Positions 1 through 8,542 of a stretch of 64,000 bases of DNA are shown here, piece after piece. A model generated the notes under the pieces. It saw nothing but the letters and a program-made list of their open reading frames with translations, was not told where the DNA came from and searched no databases. The stretch is from Acinetobacter lwoffii (GTDB lineage: Bacteria > Pseudomonadota > Gammaproteobacteria > Pseudomonadales > Moraxellaceae): contig NZ_CP072549.1 in NCBI RefSeq assembly GCF_019343495.1, positions 2,294,001-2,358,000 on the forward strand, read 5' to 3'. Every line of letters begins with the position of its first letter. Within the stretch, counting starts at the first letter, position 1. A program made the position numbers and the translations under genes.

Positions 1-825
1 TCTGGCCGCCCCATTTTAGATGGCCAGAGCGCAGGGCCAAAACGTGCCTGTGTCCAGTTCGGTTTAAGTGGACAAATGCTAGATGCAGCTGCCATGCGTG
101 CGGCCTGCTTGAGCCTGTCCAATGAATTAAATGTCGATGTTGCGGTGCAGGAAGACAATGCCTATCGCCGTAACCGCCGTCTGGTTTGCTTTGATATGGA
201 CTCGACCCTGATCGAGCAGGAAGTTATTGACGAACTGGCAATTGAAGCCGGTGTTGGTGAGCAGGTCGCTGAAATTACCGAACGTGCCATGCAAGGCGAG
301 CTGGACTTCCAGCAAAGCTTCCGTGCCCGTGTGGCTTTATTAAAAGGTATGGACGCATCGGTACTTCCGAAAATTGCCGAGCGCCTGACCATTACCGAAG
401 GGGCTGAACGCCTGATTTCGACTTTAAAAGCATTGGGTTATCGTACTGCAATCCTTTCAGGTGGTTTTCAGTATTTTGCGGAATATCTGCAAACTAAACT
501 GGATATTGATGAAGTGCATGCCAATGCGCTCGATGTGCAGGATGGTATAGTCACTGGTGAAGTCAAAGGTCATATCGTCGATGGCGTACGCAAAGCACTC
601 TTGCTTGGTGAAATCGCCCAAGAAATGGGAATTTCCCTGGAACAAACCATTGCAGTTGGTGATGGCGCCAATGACTTACCAATGTTATCCATTGCAGGAC
701 TCGGTGTGGCTTTCCGTGCCAAACCTTTGGTACGTCAAAATGCCAATCAGGCGATTTCTAGCGTCGGTCTGGACGGTGTGCTTTATCTACTCGGCGTACA
801 TGATAAAGACCTGAACCGTGCATAA
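1..825 (+). CDS. serB: Phosphoserine phosphatase, 5' end missing
   Basis: This HAD-superfamily enzyme dephosphorylates O-phosphoserine in the last step of serine biosynthesis in the cytoplasm. The reading frame is open from base 1, so the gene begins upstream of the window; the ATG at 76 is internal. The visible part holds the nucleophile motif FDMDSTLIEQE near the N-terminal third, the S-G-G-F motif (ILSGGF) and the C-terminal GDGANDLPML motif that binds magnesium. All three are diagnostic of SerB. The missing part would be the N-terminal regulatory (ACT-like) domain. An intrinsic terminator follows the stop codon. Identification is very secure. Confidence 0.95.
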   Translation, partial: SGRPILDGQSAGPKRACVQFGLSGQMLDAAAMRAACLSLSNELNVDVAVQEDNAYRRNRRLVCFDMDSTLIEQEVIDELAIEAGVGEQVAEITERAMQGELDFQQSFRARVALLKGMDASVLPKIAERLTITEGAERLISTLKALGYRTAILSGGFQYFAEYLQTKLDIDEVHANALDVQDGIVTGEVKGHIVDGVRKALLLGEIAQEMGISLEQTIAVGDGANDLPMLSIAGLGVAFRAKPLVRQNANQAISSVGLDGVLYLLGVHDKDLNRA

Positions 826-846
826 GTACAGGCTTTGATTGATTTT

Positions 847-876
847 AAACGCGACCTTTGGGTCGCGTTTTTTATT
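847..876 (+). terminator. Intrinsic terminator of serB
   Basis: A 10-bp stem (AAACGCGACC / GGTCGCGTTT) with a TTTG loop runs straight into a T-rich tail, about 20 bases after the serB stop codon. Confidence 0.9.
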
Positions 877-1239
877 GCTTATGAGGTGAGTGATATAAGG
901 AATAGCTGAAATATGGCTACAAAAACATCGATCATCTTAAACGGAAAAATAATTTTTTCACTTAAAAAAACTACTGATAATTTTGTAATGACACGCCAAC
1001 ATTGGCGCAGTCGTTGATCCACAAAAATGTGAAAAGCAAAAAATGTAATGACAATATAATATCGCGACAAAGTATGTCGTTAGGCTGGATGACAGGACTT
1101 TTTTTATGCAAAAAACTCAGCATAATGCAGGCATAGAGATACAAATCAACAGATTCCATTTTATTGATTTAACGAAATTTAATAGATAGAAGCGTTGCAA
1201 TATCAAGCGGAAACTATCTATCTGGATGGAGGGGGTTAT
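877..1239. other. AT-rich intergenic region and leader of the 1240 gene
   Basis: No gene is recognised here. The stretch holds two short perfect hairpins, CGCCAA-CA-TTGGCG at 994-1007 and CGACA-N5-TGTCG at 1065-1079. A TATAAT hexamer at 1055-1060 could be the -10 element for the downstream gene, though no good -35 lies at the right distance. A start there would give a leader of about 170 nt. Confidence 0.4.
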
Positions 1240-1575
1240 ATGGTAACAGCGAATTTAGCAACGATTGTGGGCTTCAGTTTAGTCGCTGTAGCTGTGCTTG
1301 CTGTGTTCTTCTCGCCTTATCGTCGCTGGTTAAGCTTTATGGCGGCCGGGATGCTGGTATGGGGCCTGATCGAGGTGATTCGTGTAGGAACTCAAACCTG
1401 GTTTGAGCTACCAATGACGTATAGTTATCTGAGCGCGTTAACTGCGGTCATGATGGTCGTGACTGGCCTGTTGTTGCGTGAAGATCGTCGTGCTGAGCGT
1501 GCTTTAGCAAAACGCCGTTGCATCGAACATACGCCAGTGTATGAAGACGACCAGCAGCAGCTTTCAAGCCGTTAA
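1240..1575 (+). CDS. Small two- to three-helix membrane protein, function unknown
   Basis: A protein of 111 residues. The ATG at 1240 was chosen over the in-frame TTG at 1195 because a strong ribosome binding site (GGAGGGGG, 1227-1234) lies just upstream. The N-terminus (about residues 5-25) is a hydrophobic helix. A second (about 32-47) and third (about 62-80) hydrophobic segment follow, separated by short basic loops, and the C-terminal 30 residues are charged and soluble (EDRRAER, RKRR-like). I do not recognise a family. It stands alone between two terminators, so it is probably a single-gene unit. Confidence 0.7.
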   Translation: MVTANLATIVGFSLVAVAVLAVFFSPYRRWLSFMAAGMLVWGLIEVIRVGTQTWFELPMTYSYLSALTAVMMVVTGLLLREDRRAERALAKRRCIEHTPVYEDDQQQLSSR

Positions 1576-1594
1576 TTCTACAAGTTGCAATGAA

Positions 1595-1620
1595 AAAAAT
1601 GCACCCATGGGTGCATTTTT
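1595..1620 (+). terminator. Perfectly palindromic intrinsic terminator
   Basis: The sequence AAAAATGCACCC followed by its exact complement forms a symmetrical hairpin with T-run. It can act on either strand but serves the gene ending at 1575. Confidence 0.88.
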
Positions 1621-1716
1621 CAGTTTGGAAATATGATACAAACTGCATAATCCACCTAGCCCAGAACTATGCTAGGATATTTGTCAATTTTCGTACAATT
1701 AGAATAGGCATCCTCC

Positions 1717-2196
1717 ATGAAACTGTCGTCCATTCCTGTGTTAAAACTTCCTCTTATTGATATGAGTACAGATCCGCTGGACTTACTGGTCGCAGGTTTA
1801 GCTTTACGTATGAAGCAGTTGGCACGTACCAGCCCAAAATTCATTGAACTGGTACATGGGCGTCAATTCCGTATCCAGATTGGTACGGATGAAGGTATGG
1901 CACGTCAGATTATTGTGGATAACGGTCATATCGATACCGTTTCTGGTGATGCTGAAAAAGCTGATTTTGTGTTGCAGTTTGCTGACAGTGAGCAGGGTGT
2001 GAAGACCTTGGTCAAAGGTGACCCGACGGCATTTATGACCGGCATGCAAAGTGGCACCATTAAAATGGAAGGCGACTTTGGCCTGCTGGTTTGGTTTAAC
2101 CAGGTGGCAAAAATGATTCCACCAAAACTGCCAAAGCCAGTCAAAGAAAAAGTGAAAATGGTACGTCAGTTTATTAAAGAGAAAACTGGTAAATAA
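1717..2196 (+). CDS. SCP2 sterol-binding-domain protein
   Basis: A 159-residue cytoplasmic protein. Residues from about 35 to 125 resemble the SCP2 lipid-binding fold: an R-I-Q-I strand, an ADFVLQFADSEQG segment, then the characteristic D-P-T-A-F-M-T-G-M-Q-S-G and I-K-M-E-G-D-F-G-L-L region. The C-terminus (KLPKPVKEKVKMVRQF) is basic and may touch membranes. Bacterial SCP2 proteins of this size are often paired with ubiquinone biosynthesis (UbiJ/UbiT-like), but no ubi neighbour is present, so that role is only inference. No good Shine-Dalgarno is visible; the ATG at 1717 is the first in frame. Confidence 0.75.
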   Translation: MKLSSIPVLKLPLIDMSTDPLDLLVAGLALRMKQLARTSPKFIELVHGRQFRIQIGTDEGMARQIIVDNGHIDTVSGDAEKADFVLQFADSEQGVKTLVKGDPTAFMTGMQSGTIKMEGDFGLLVWFNQVAKMIPPKLPKPVKEKVKMVRQFIKEKTGK

Positions 2197-2197
2197 G

Positions 2198-2278
2198 TTA
2201 AAAATCTTTCATCCAACCTTTTCTTTCTACCTTTGGGAGAAACACAAAGAGGGGGGTGAAAGGATGAAAGATTTTTAA
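2198..2278. repeat. Long inverted repeat after the SCP2 gene
   Basis: Perfect 17-bp arms (2198-2214 and 2262-2278) enclose a pyrimidine-then-purine-rich loop that can extend the stem with G-U pairs. It has the shape of a small dispersed palindromic element and lies just before the shared terminator. Confidence 0.7.
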
Positions 2279-2280
2279 AA

Positions 2281-2312
2281 GAAAAAGCCCTCATTAGAGG
2301 GCTTTTTTAATG
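2281..2312. terminator. Bidirectional terminator between the SCP2 gene and dtd
   Basis: AAAAAGCCCTC-ATTA-GAGGGCTTTTTT forms a strong stem with A-run and T-run on opposite sides. It suits the two convergent genes ending at 2196 and 2328. Confidence 0.9.
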
Positions 2313-2327
2313 TGATGAATAATGTCG

Positions 2328-2768
2328 TTATTCAACTTCTAAATTAAACGTCACCGGTCCATCATTGACCAGATGGACTTTCATGTCGGCGGCAAAAATA
2401 CCGGTTTGCATATGTTCAAACTGGCTTTGGGCATATTCTACCAGCTGCTCATAAAGTGCTTTAGCCTCGGCAGGCGCCATAGCTGGGCCAAAGTCTGGAC
2501 GTAAACCCTTCTGGGTCTGTGCCATCAAGGTAAATTGTGAAACCAGCAATATACCACCGCCAGCCTGGGCAACGTTCCAGCCCATTTTGCCCTGTTCATC
2601 ATCAAAGAAGCGGTATTTCAATATTTTATCAATCAGCTTTTTGCCTTTTTCCAGATTATCGTCTTTGCCTAAACCTAGAAAAACCAGAATTCCTTTTTCA
2701 ATTTCCCCAGTGGTTTCACCCTCGACCACGACTTTAGCTTCTAAAACTCTTTGTAATAAGGCACGCAT
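2328..2768 (-). CDS. dtd: D-aminoacyl-tRNA deacylase
   Basis: Dtd hydrolyses D-amino acids, and glycine mischarged on tRNA-Ala, from tRNA, and so protects translation. The 146-residue length is that of the family. The signature motifs are intact: SQFTL (about residues 77-81) and the Gly-cisPro motif in VNDGPVTFNLE at the C-terminus. The ATG at 2768 starts M-R-A-L-L-Q-R-V, the standard N-terminus. It is a single gene convergent with the SCP2 gene. No oddities were seen. Confidence 0.95.
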   Translation of the reverse strand: MRALLQRVLEAKVVVEGETTGEIEKGILVFLGLGKDDNLEKGKKLIDKILKYRFFDDEQGKMGWNVAQAGGGILLVSQFTLMAQTQKGLRPDFGPAMAPAEAKALYEQLVEYAQSQFEHMQTGIFAADMKVHLVNDGPVTFNLEVE

Positions 2769-2995
2769 TTTACATATGGACTGCTAATGATAGATGGACG
2801 TGATTGTAGCAAAAATAAAATCTGGAGAAGTATGAGATGCTGTTTTTATGAACTTTAAATATCTGAAAATCAATTGATTAATTTTTTTAAATCCATTAAA
2901 GCGATTGAATTAATAAAAATAATCTGTTTTATCTATTTATTGTGTTGGCGTATCTTAGCCCATGCAGGAAAGGTAATAAATTGAGAGATTTAGAA

Positions 2996-4510
2996 ATGTT
3001 TAAGCGTTCATTACTGGTTGCAATGATTGCAACTGTCACAGCTGCACAAGCTGCTCCTTTAACTAAAGACAATGGCGCACTAGTCGGTGATAACCAGAAC
3101 TCGATCACTGCGGGTCCAAATGGTTCAGTACTCCTTCAGGACGTTCAACTGGTACAAAAATTACAACGTTTTGGTCGTGAGCGTATTCCTGAGCGTGTCG
3201 TACATGCGCGTGGTACAGGGGCATATGGTGAATTCGTTGCGACCAAAGATCTATCTGATCTTACCCTCGCTTCATTGTTCAAGGCCGGTACCAAAACTCC
3301 AGTTTTTGTGCGTATGTCTACCGTCATTCATGGTAAAAGTTCACCAGAAACCCTACGTGACCCTCATGGTTTCGCCATCAAATTCTATACCCAGGAAGGT
3401 AACTGGGACTTAGTCGGTAACCAGACGCCAGTCTTCTTTATCCGTGATGCGATCAAATTCCCGGATTTCATCCATGCGATGAAACCAAGCCCGGTCACCA
3501 ATGTACAAGATGCCAACCGTGTATTTGACTTCCTGTCGAGCCAGCCTTGGGCAACCAACATGCTGACTTATGTTTATGGCAAGCAAGGTGTCCCAACCAG
3601 CTACCGCGAACAGGACGGTTTTGGTGTTCACGCTTACAAACTGTATAACGACAAAGGCGAATACAAGTACGTGAAATTCAACTTCCGCTCTAAACAGGGC
3701 GTGAAAGGCCTGAACGTGAAAGAAGCGGCTGAACAGCAGGGTAAAGATTTCAACCACTTGACCAATGATCTATATAACAACATCTATGCGGGTAATTTCC
3801 CGAAATGGGATCTATATATTCAGGTGATTGATCCTAAAGATCTAAACAGCTTTGATTTTGATCCGTTAGATCCAACCAAAATCTGGCCAACTGAGCTGGT
3901 ACCAGAAACCAAAGTCGGTACTTTGACCCTGAACCGTATGCCGAAGAACTTCTTCAATGAGACTGAACAGTCTGCATTTGCGCCAGGTAACCTGGTTCCG
4001 GGCATCGAGCCATCAGAAGACCGTCTGCTACAAGGCCGTATCTTCTCTTACTCGGATACCCAAATGTACCGTTTAGGCGCGAATCACCAGCAAATTCCGG
4101 TGAACCGTCCAGTGGTGAATGTGAATAACAATAACCAAGATGGCTACATGAATATCTCTGAGCGTGAATCGGATGTGAACTATGAGCCAAGCCGTAAAGA
4201 GCCAAAAGCTGCCACTGAAAAAGCACGTGCGGTACAAACACCATTATCTGGTCATGTACAGCAAATTGGCGTGAAAGAGCAGAACTTCAAGCAGGCAGGT
4301 GAGCTGTACCGTTCATACACGGCCAAAGAGAAAGATGACCTGATCATGAACCTTGCTGCTGACTTAGGTGCAGTGAAAGATTCAGAAACCAAACACATCA
4401 TGTTGTCTTATTTCTACAAGGCAGATACAGACTACGGTACACGTATGACCAAGGCGGTAAACGGTAATCTCGCGACTGTTAAAGCCAAAGCTGCAAAATT
4501 AAAAGACTAA
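2996..4510 (+). CDS. katB: Periplasmic haem catalase (KatB type)
   Basis: A mono-functional catalase that converts hydrogen peroxide to water and oxygen. From the ATG at 2996 the protein has 504 residues. The first 20 (MFKRSLLVAM...AQA) form a Sec signal peptide, so the in-frame GTG at 2942 and TTG at 2981 are disfavoured. The distal haem residues are His70 (VVHARG) and Asn142 (GNQTPVFF). The proximal haem ligand is the Tyr near 352 in RIFSYSDTQ. Length and signal peptide fit the small-subunit KatB type, not the large KatE type. The next gene encodes an ankyrin protein, as in the Pseudomonas aeruginosa katB-ankB pair. Confidence 0.93.
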   Translation: MFKRSLLVAMIATVTAAQAAPLTKDNGALVGDNQNSITAGPNGSVLLQDVQLVQKLQRFGRERIPERVVHARGTGAYGEFVATKDLSDLTLASLFKAGTKTPVFVRMSTVIHGKSSPETLRDPHGFAIKFYTQEGNWDLVGNQTPVFFIRDAIKFPDFIHAMKPSPVTNVQDANRVFDFLSSQPWATNMLTYVYGKQGVPTSYREQDGFGVHAYKLYNDKGEYKYVKFNFRSKQGVKGLNVKEAAEQQGKDFNHLTNDLYNNIYAGNFPKWDLYIQVIDPKDLNSFDFDPLDPTKIWPTELVPETKVGTLTLNRMPKNFFNETEQSAFAPGNLVPGIEPSEDRLLQGRIFSYSDTQMYRLGANHQQIPVNRPVVNVNNNNQDGYMNISERESDVNYEPSRKEPKAATEKARAVQTPLSGHVQQIGVKEQNFKQAGELYRSYTAKEKDDLIMNLAADLGAVKDSETKHIMLSYFYKADTDYGTRMTKAVNGNLATVKAKAAKLKD

Positions 4511-4565
4511 TCCCGATTGGTCTTGAGGAACTGGTGACTAGGGCATAGCGCATCACCTCCAAAAA

Positions 4566-4616
4566 GTCCTGTAATACTCCAAACCTTTCCTGCACCCTAG
4601 GGGGAGTTTTACAGGC
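4566..4616 (+). terminator. Hairpin between katB and ankB, possible attenuating terminator
   Basis: CCTGTAATACTCC pairs imperfectly with GGAGTTTTACAGG across a 20-nt loop and is followed by ACTCCGTTTTT. It could partly terminate katB transcription and so lower ankB expression. Confidence 0.45.
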
Positions 4617-4695
4617 ACTCCGTTTTTCATCTCATCTCAGGATAATTCAGTTTTTCAGGACTTAAATTTCCCTTCGATTTCTGCTGGAGTTCATC

Positions 4696-5226
4696 ATGAA
4701 AGTTATGTCATCTGTGTTTTTAGCCAGTATTCTCACGATAGGTTCCGCATTCGCAAACGTGACTGTCGCGAAGGAGATCTCCCCCGCTAAAACTGTGAAC
4801 CATGTTCAGATGAACTCACAACAGGAATTGGTCGACCTGTTCTTTGCTGCTGCCAAAATTGGCAATAGCGAAGTTATCAACGAATTTTTAAAACATGGCT
4901 TTCCGGTCGATGTACGCAATAAAGACGGTTATACACCACTGATGATGGCGACTTATTATGGTCATCAGGATATTGTCGCCAGCTTGCTTAAACATGGTGC
5001 CGACCGCTGTGCTCGAGATAATCGAGGCAATACAGCCTTGATGGGGGCTTTATTCAAGATGGAATTTGCGATTGCCAAGCAGCTGCGTCAGGTGGATTGT
5101 GATGCCCAGGCGAAAAAAACCGGACAAAAGACCACAGCCGAATTTGCCAAGGTCATTGGTCAGGAAAAACAGTTGCAGAAACTGATTCAGGAACAGGAAA
5201 AAGCTCAGACCAACACCCAGAAATAA
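4696..5226 (+). CDS. ankB: Periplasmic ankyrin-repeat protein, catalase partner
   Basis: A 176-residue protein with a signal peptide (residues 1-20, ending SAFA-N). Two to three ankyrin repeats occupy about residues 45-140, with consensus pieces such as DGYTPLMMATYYGHQDIVASLLKHGAD and RGNTALMGAL. The C-terminus is a Gln/Lys-rich helix (EKQLQKLIQEQEKAQ). It lies 185 bp after katB. In P. aeruginosa ankB follows katB and is needed for full catalase activity, so a scaffold or chaperone role for KatB in the periplasm is a reasonable inference. The ATG at 4696 has GGAG about ten bases upstream (CTGGAGTTCATC). Confidence 0.85.
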   Translation: MKVMSSVFLASILTIGSAFANVTVAKEISPAKTVNHVQMNSQQELVDLFFAAAKIGNSEVINEFLKHGFPVDVRNKDGYTPLMMATYYGHQDIVASLLKHGADRCARDNRGNTALMGALFKMEFAIAKQLRQVDCDAQAKKTGQKTTAEFAKVIGQEKQLQKLIQEQEKAQTNTQK

Positions 5227-5345
5227 ACCGGGTTATGCTTCTGATACTTTTGTCGCAAATACAGCCAGCTGTACGTAAATCCTGCATTATTGCATGACTT
5301 TTTATGCTTTAATGCAGAGATAAGCACAGCGATATTCCCTTAGTT

Positions 5346-6551
5346 ATGGCTCCAATTATCCATTCTCTGTTAGATACTGACTTGTACAAATTCACCATGT
5401 TACAAGTGGTCTTACACAAGTTTCCGCAAACGCATAGTGTCTACCATTTCCGTTGTCGTAATCTGGAAGATACAGTCTATCCACTGACGGATATTCTGGA
5501 TGATCTCAATCATCAACTGGACCTGCTGTGTCAGCTCAAATTCAAAGAAGATGAACTGCAATATTTAAGAAGCTTACGTTTTATCAAAAGTGACTTTGTG
5601 GATTATCTGGAACTGTTCCAGCTCAAGCGCCGTTTCATCAAGGCCAGTATCGACAGTCAAGGCCGTCTGGATATTGTGGTGGAAGGCCCGATGGTTCAGG
5701 CGATGATGTTTGAGATCTTCGTTCTCGCGATTGTCAATGAACTATATTTCAGCCGCATTCGCACGCCTGAAGTGTTGGCTGAAGGCGAACGCCGTTTAAA
5801 AGCCAAAATCGAGCTATTAAAACAGTATGATGCTGCGCAAAACCCCAATGATCCACCATTTTTGGTGTCAGATTTTGGTACGCGTCGCCGTTACAGTTTC
5901 GATTGGCAAAAGCATGTGGTCGAAGAATTTCACAAAGCCGCACCGCATGTGTTCCGTGGTACCAGTAATGTACTGTTGGCCAAAGAGCTGGGCATTATCC
6001 CGATTGGTACCATGGCGCATGAATTCCTGCAAGCTTTTCAGGCGCTGGACGTACGTTTACGTAATTTCCAGAAATCTGCACTGGAAAGCTGGGTACAGGA
6101 ATATCGTGGTGACTTGGGCATTGCCTTAACCGATGTGGTTGGGATGGATGCTTTCTTGCGCGACTTTGACCTGTACTTTGCTAAGCTGTTTGATGGCTTG
6201 CGTCATGATAGTGGCGACCCTTATGAATGGGGTGACAAGGCCTATGCGCATTATAAAAAGCTGAAAATAGACAGCAAAACCAAGATGCTGACTTTTAGTG
6301 ATGGCCTGAATCTGGAAAAAGCCTGGAAATTGCATCAGTACTTTAAAGACCGTTTTCAGGTCAGTTTCGGCATTGGCACCAATCTGACCAATGATATGGG
6401 GCAAACCCCACTCAATATTGTGCTGAAACTGGTGGAATGTAACCGTCAGTCAGTAGCCAAAATCTCGGATAGTCCGGGCAAAACCATGACCGATAATGAT
6501 ACGTTCTTGGCCTATTTGCGTCAGGTTTTTGAGATCAATGAACCTGCTTAA
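5346..6551 (+). CDS. pncB: Nicotinate phosphoribosyltransferase
   Basis: PncB makes nicotinate mononucleotide from nicotinate and PRPP in the NAD salvage (Preiss-Handler) pathway. The 401 residues match the roughly 400 of the Escherichia coli enzyme. Recognisable are the N-terminal [11 protein letters not shown] motif, the SDFGTRRR segment and TMAHEF, which contains the histidine phosphorylated during ATP-coupled catalysis. The C-terminal [10 protein letters not shown] and SDSPGKTM complete the set. The gene stands alone and ends in a terminator at 6581. Confidence 0.95.
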   Translation: MAPIIHSLLDTDLYKFTMLQVVLHKFPQTHSVYHFRCRNLEDTVYPLTDILDDLNHQLDLLCQLKFKEDELQYLRSLRFIKSDFVDYLELFQLKRRFIKASIDSQGRLDIVVEGPMVQAMMFEIFVLAIVNELYFSRIRTPEVLAEGERRLKAKIELLKQYDAAQNPNDPPFLVSDFGTRRRYSFDWQKHVVEEFHKAAPHVFRGTSNVLLAKELGIIPIGTMAHEFLQAFQALDVRLRNFQKSALESWVQEYRGDLGIALTDVVGMDAFLRDFDLYFAKLFDGLRHDSGDPYEWGDKAYAHYKKLKIDSKTKMLTFSDGLNLEKAWKLHQYFKDRFQVSFGIGTNLTNDMGQTPLNIVLKLVECNRQSVAKISDSPGKTMTDNDTFLAYLRQVFEINEPA

Positions 6552-6580
6552 GTCAGTTTGAAAAATTCATAATTTTTAAG

Positions 6581-6610
6581 AACCGTTTCTATATAGAGGC
6601 GGTTTTTTTA
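6581..6610 (+). terminator. Intrinsic terminator of pncB
   Basis: AACCGTTTCT-ATAT-AGAGGCGGTT with one mismatch, followed by a run of seven Ts. Confidence 0.85.
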
Positions 6611-6726
6611 TGCAAGCTTATTTAAGACCAGGGTTTAGCTAAAATCTTGCTAATCATCTGCAAAGAAAGCACATCAGTGTAAAAACCAGCTGTGCTAAGA
6701 TCAACAGGATTTGACCAATAATAGCC

Positions 6727-7584
6727 ATGATAACGATGACCGCTGCAGCTTTTAATTTTGGCCTGCTGATTGAGGCAGAAGATTTAGTTCCCTATTTGGG
6801 CCATGAAAAACTTCGTATTGTCGACCTGAGCCGTGCCTCTGTGTATGAGCAGCTGCATATTCCGCATGCCTTGCATTTAAAGCCTAAACTTCTGGTGCGT
6901 CAGGAAGAAACGGCGATGGGACTATTACCGGATACCGAAGGCTTGCAGGCTCTCATTGATTATCTGAATATTTCTCCTGAACATCATGTGGTGGCTTATG
7001 ATGATGAGGGCGGGGCATGGGCAGGGCGTTTGCTCTGGAACCTGCATTGTCTGGGCTTTGAAAATACCAGCTTATTGAATGGCGGGATTCATGCCTGGCT
7101 CGGTGCTAGCTTACCGACTTCTTCCAGTCAGGAGCAGTTTGTGCCAGTGCAGGATATATTGCGGGTCAATCTTGAGCATCAGGCGAATTTTCAGATTGGC
7201 TATGATGAACTGCGCCAACAGGTTGAAAATCAACAGGTTCAAATTTGGGATTGCCGTACACAAGATGAATATACTGGCCTACGTTTAGCGGCTCGACGCG
7301 GCGGTCACATTCCGGGAGCACGTCATTTTGAATGGAGTACTGCCCTTAATCGTGAAAATCATTTAAAATTACAGCCTTTACCACGTACTCAGCAGCGTCT
7401 GGAACAACTGGGCTTTGATTTGAATCAACCCGTTGTGGTGTACTGCCAGTCCCATCACCGCTCAGGTTTGGCCTATATTCTGGGTCGTTTACTGGGCTGG
7501 AAAATTCGAGCCTATGATGGTGCGTGGAGTGAATGGGGCAACCGCCTCGATAGTCCAATCGCTACAGGGGAGCTGCCATCTTGA
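6727..7584 (+). CDS. Two-domain rhodanese sulfurtransferase
   Basis: A 285-residue protein of thiosulfate/mercaptopyruvate sulfurtransferase type. Domain 1 (about 15-130) has the inactive-type features with [15 protein letters not shown]. Domain 2 (about 160-280) carries [20 protein letters not shown] and the catalytic loop CQSHHRSG, whose Cys takes up the sulfane sulfur. The stop codon overlaps the psd start codon (TTGA), so the two genes are translationally coupled. The reason for coupling with phospholipid synthesis is not evident. The substrate cannot be told from sequence. An alternative start is the ATG at 6736. Confidence 0.88.
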   Translation: MITMTAAAFNFGLLIEAEDLVPYLGHEKLRIVDLSRASVYEQLHIPHALHLKPKLLVRQEETAMGLLPDTEGLQALIDYLNISPEHHVVAYDDEGGAWAGRLLWNLHCLGFENTSLLNGGIHAWLGASLPTSSSQEQFVPVQDILRVNLEHQANFQIGYDELRQQVENQQVQIWDCRTQDEYTGLRLAARRGGHIPGARHFEWSTALNRENHLKLQPLPRTQQRLEQLGFDLNQPVVVYCQSHHRSGLAYILGRLLGWKIRAYDGAWSEWGNRLDSPIATGELPS

Positions 7585-8432
7585 GCATCACATCACGTTT
7601 AAAACAACAGTTTTTTATTAAAGCTCAACGATTAGTACCGCAACATCGCTTGTCTCGGGTGGTGGGTAAAATTGCCGCCAGCGAAAACCCGATTATCAAA
7701 ACTGCTGCAATTACTGCCTTTAAGGCGCAGTATGGTATTGATATGTCGATTGCTGAACAGGCCAATGCCCTGAAATTCAAATCATTTAATGAATTTTTTA
7801 CCCGTGCCCTAAAAGAAGGTATCCGTGCAGTTGATCCAGATGCTACGAGCATTGTTTCGCCTGCAGATGGTGCGATTTCCCAGCTGGGTAAAATTGAAAA
7901 TGGCGATGTGTTTCAGGCCAAAGGCCAGAAATTTACCGTTGAAGCCCTGATTGCTGATCCGCAACTGGCCGAGCCATTCAAAAACGGTGAATTTGCGACC
8001 GTATATTTGTCGCCACGTGATTATCATCGGGTGCATATGCCATTTGCTGGCACCTTGACTGAAACGTTATATGTACCGGGCGAGCTATTCTCGGTCAATC
8101 AGGTGACCGCAGAAAATATTCCGGGCCTGTTTGCACGCAATGAACGTATGGTCTGTCTGTTTGATACTGAAATCGGCCGTATGGCGGTGGTATTGGTCGG
8201 TGCGATGATTGTGGCGGGTATTGAAACCGTGGCAACCGGCAAAGTGAAGCCTTCAGGCCGGATCGAACTCAATCAGCATGACCTGTTCCTGGAAAAAGGG
8301 GCGGAGCTGGGGCGTTTCTATCTCGGTTCAACTGCAGTGATTTTATTTGAAGAAAATAAAATGCAGTGGGATGCTGCATTCAAGGCCAACTCTTTGGTGA
8401 ATATGGGTGAAGCGCTGGGGCATACAGTTTAA
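7581..8432 (+). CDS. psd: Phosphatidylserine decarboxylase proenzyme
   Basis: Psd decarboxylates phosphatidylserine to phosphatidylethanolamine at the inner membrane. The protein has 283 residues. It cleaves itself in the LGST motif (residues 248-251), and Ser250 becomes the pyruvoyl group of the alpha chain. Also present are the SPADG and [11 protein letters not shown] motifs. The start is TTG at 7581, overlapping the rhodanese stop, with AGGGGAG at 7566-7572 as ribosome binding site. No later ATG preserves the conserved N-terminus. Confidence 0.95.
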   Translation: MSITSRLKQQFFIKAQRLVPQHRLSRVVGKIAASENPIIKTAAITAFKAQYGIDMSIAEQANALKFKSFNEFFTRALKEGIRAVDPDATSIVSPADGAISQLGKIENGDVFQAKGQKFTVEALIADPQLAEPFKNGEFATVYLSPRDYHRVHMPFAGTLTETLYVPGELFSVNQVTAENIPGLFARNERMVCLFDTEIGRMAVVLVGAMIVAGIETVATGKVKPSGRIELNQHDLFLEKGAELGRFYLGSTAVILFEENKMQWDAAFKANSLVNMGEALGHTV

Positions 8433-8442
8433 AGATTTTAGC

Positions 8443-8542
8443 CTCCCTTTATTAAAGGGAGGTTGGAGGAATTAAATATTTTCTCGTTTAGAATAAATAA
8501 AAATCCCCCTCAGTCCCCCTTTTGAAAAAGGGGGATTTCCTC
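8443..8542. repeat. Intergenic palindromic repeats interrupted by IS copy 1
   Basis: Two hairpin-forming units lie here: CCTCCCTTTA/TTAAAGGGAGG at 8443-8463, and CCCCCTTTT-GA-AAAAGGGGG extending to about 8538. The right-hand continuation (CCTCTCCTATTAAGG...) resumes at 9819 beyond the IS. Such CCCTCC/GGGAGG units are typical dispersed intergenic repeats; a related one follows urtE. Confidence 0.6.
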
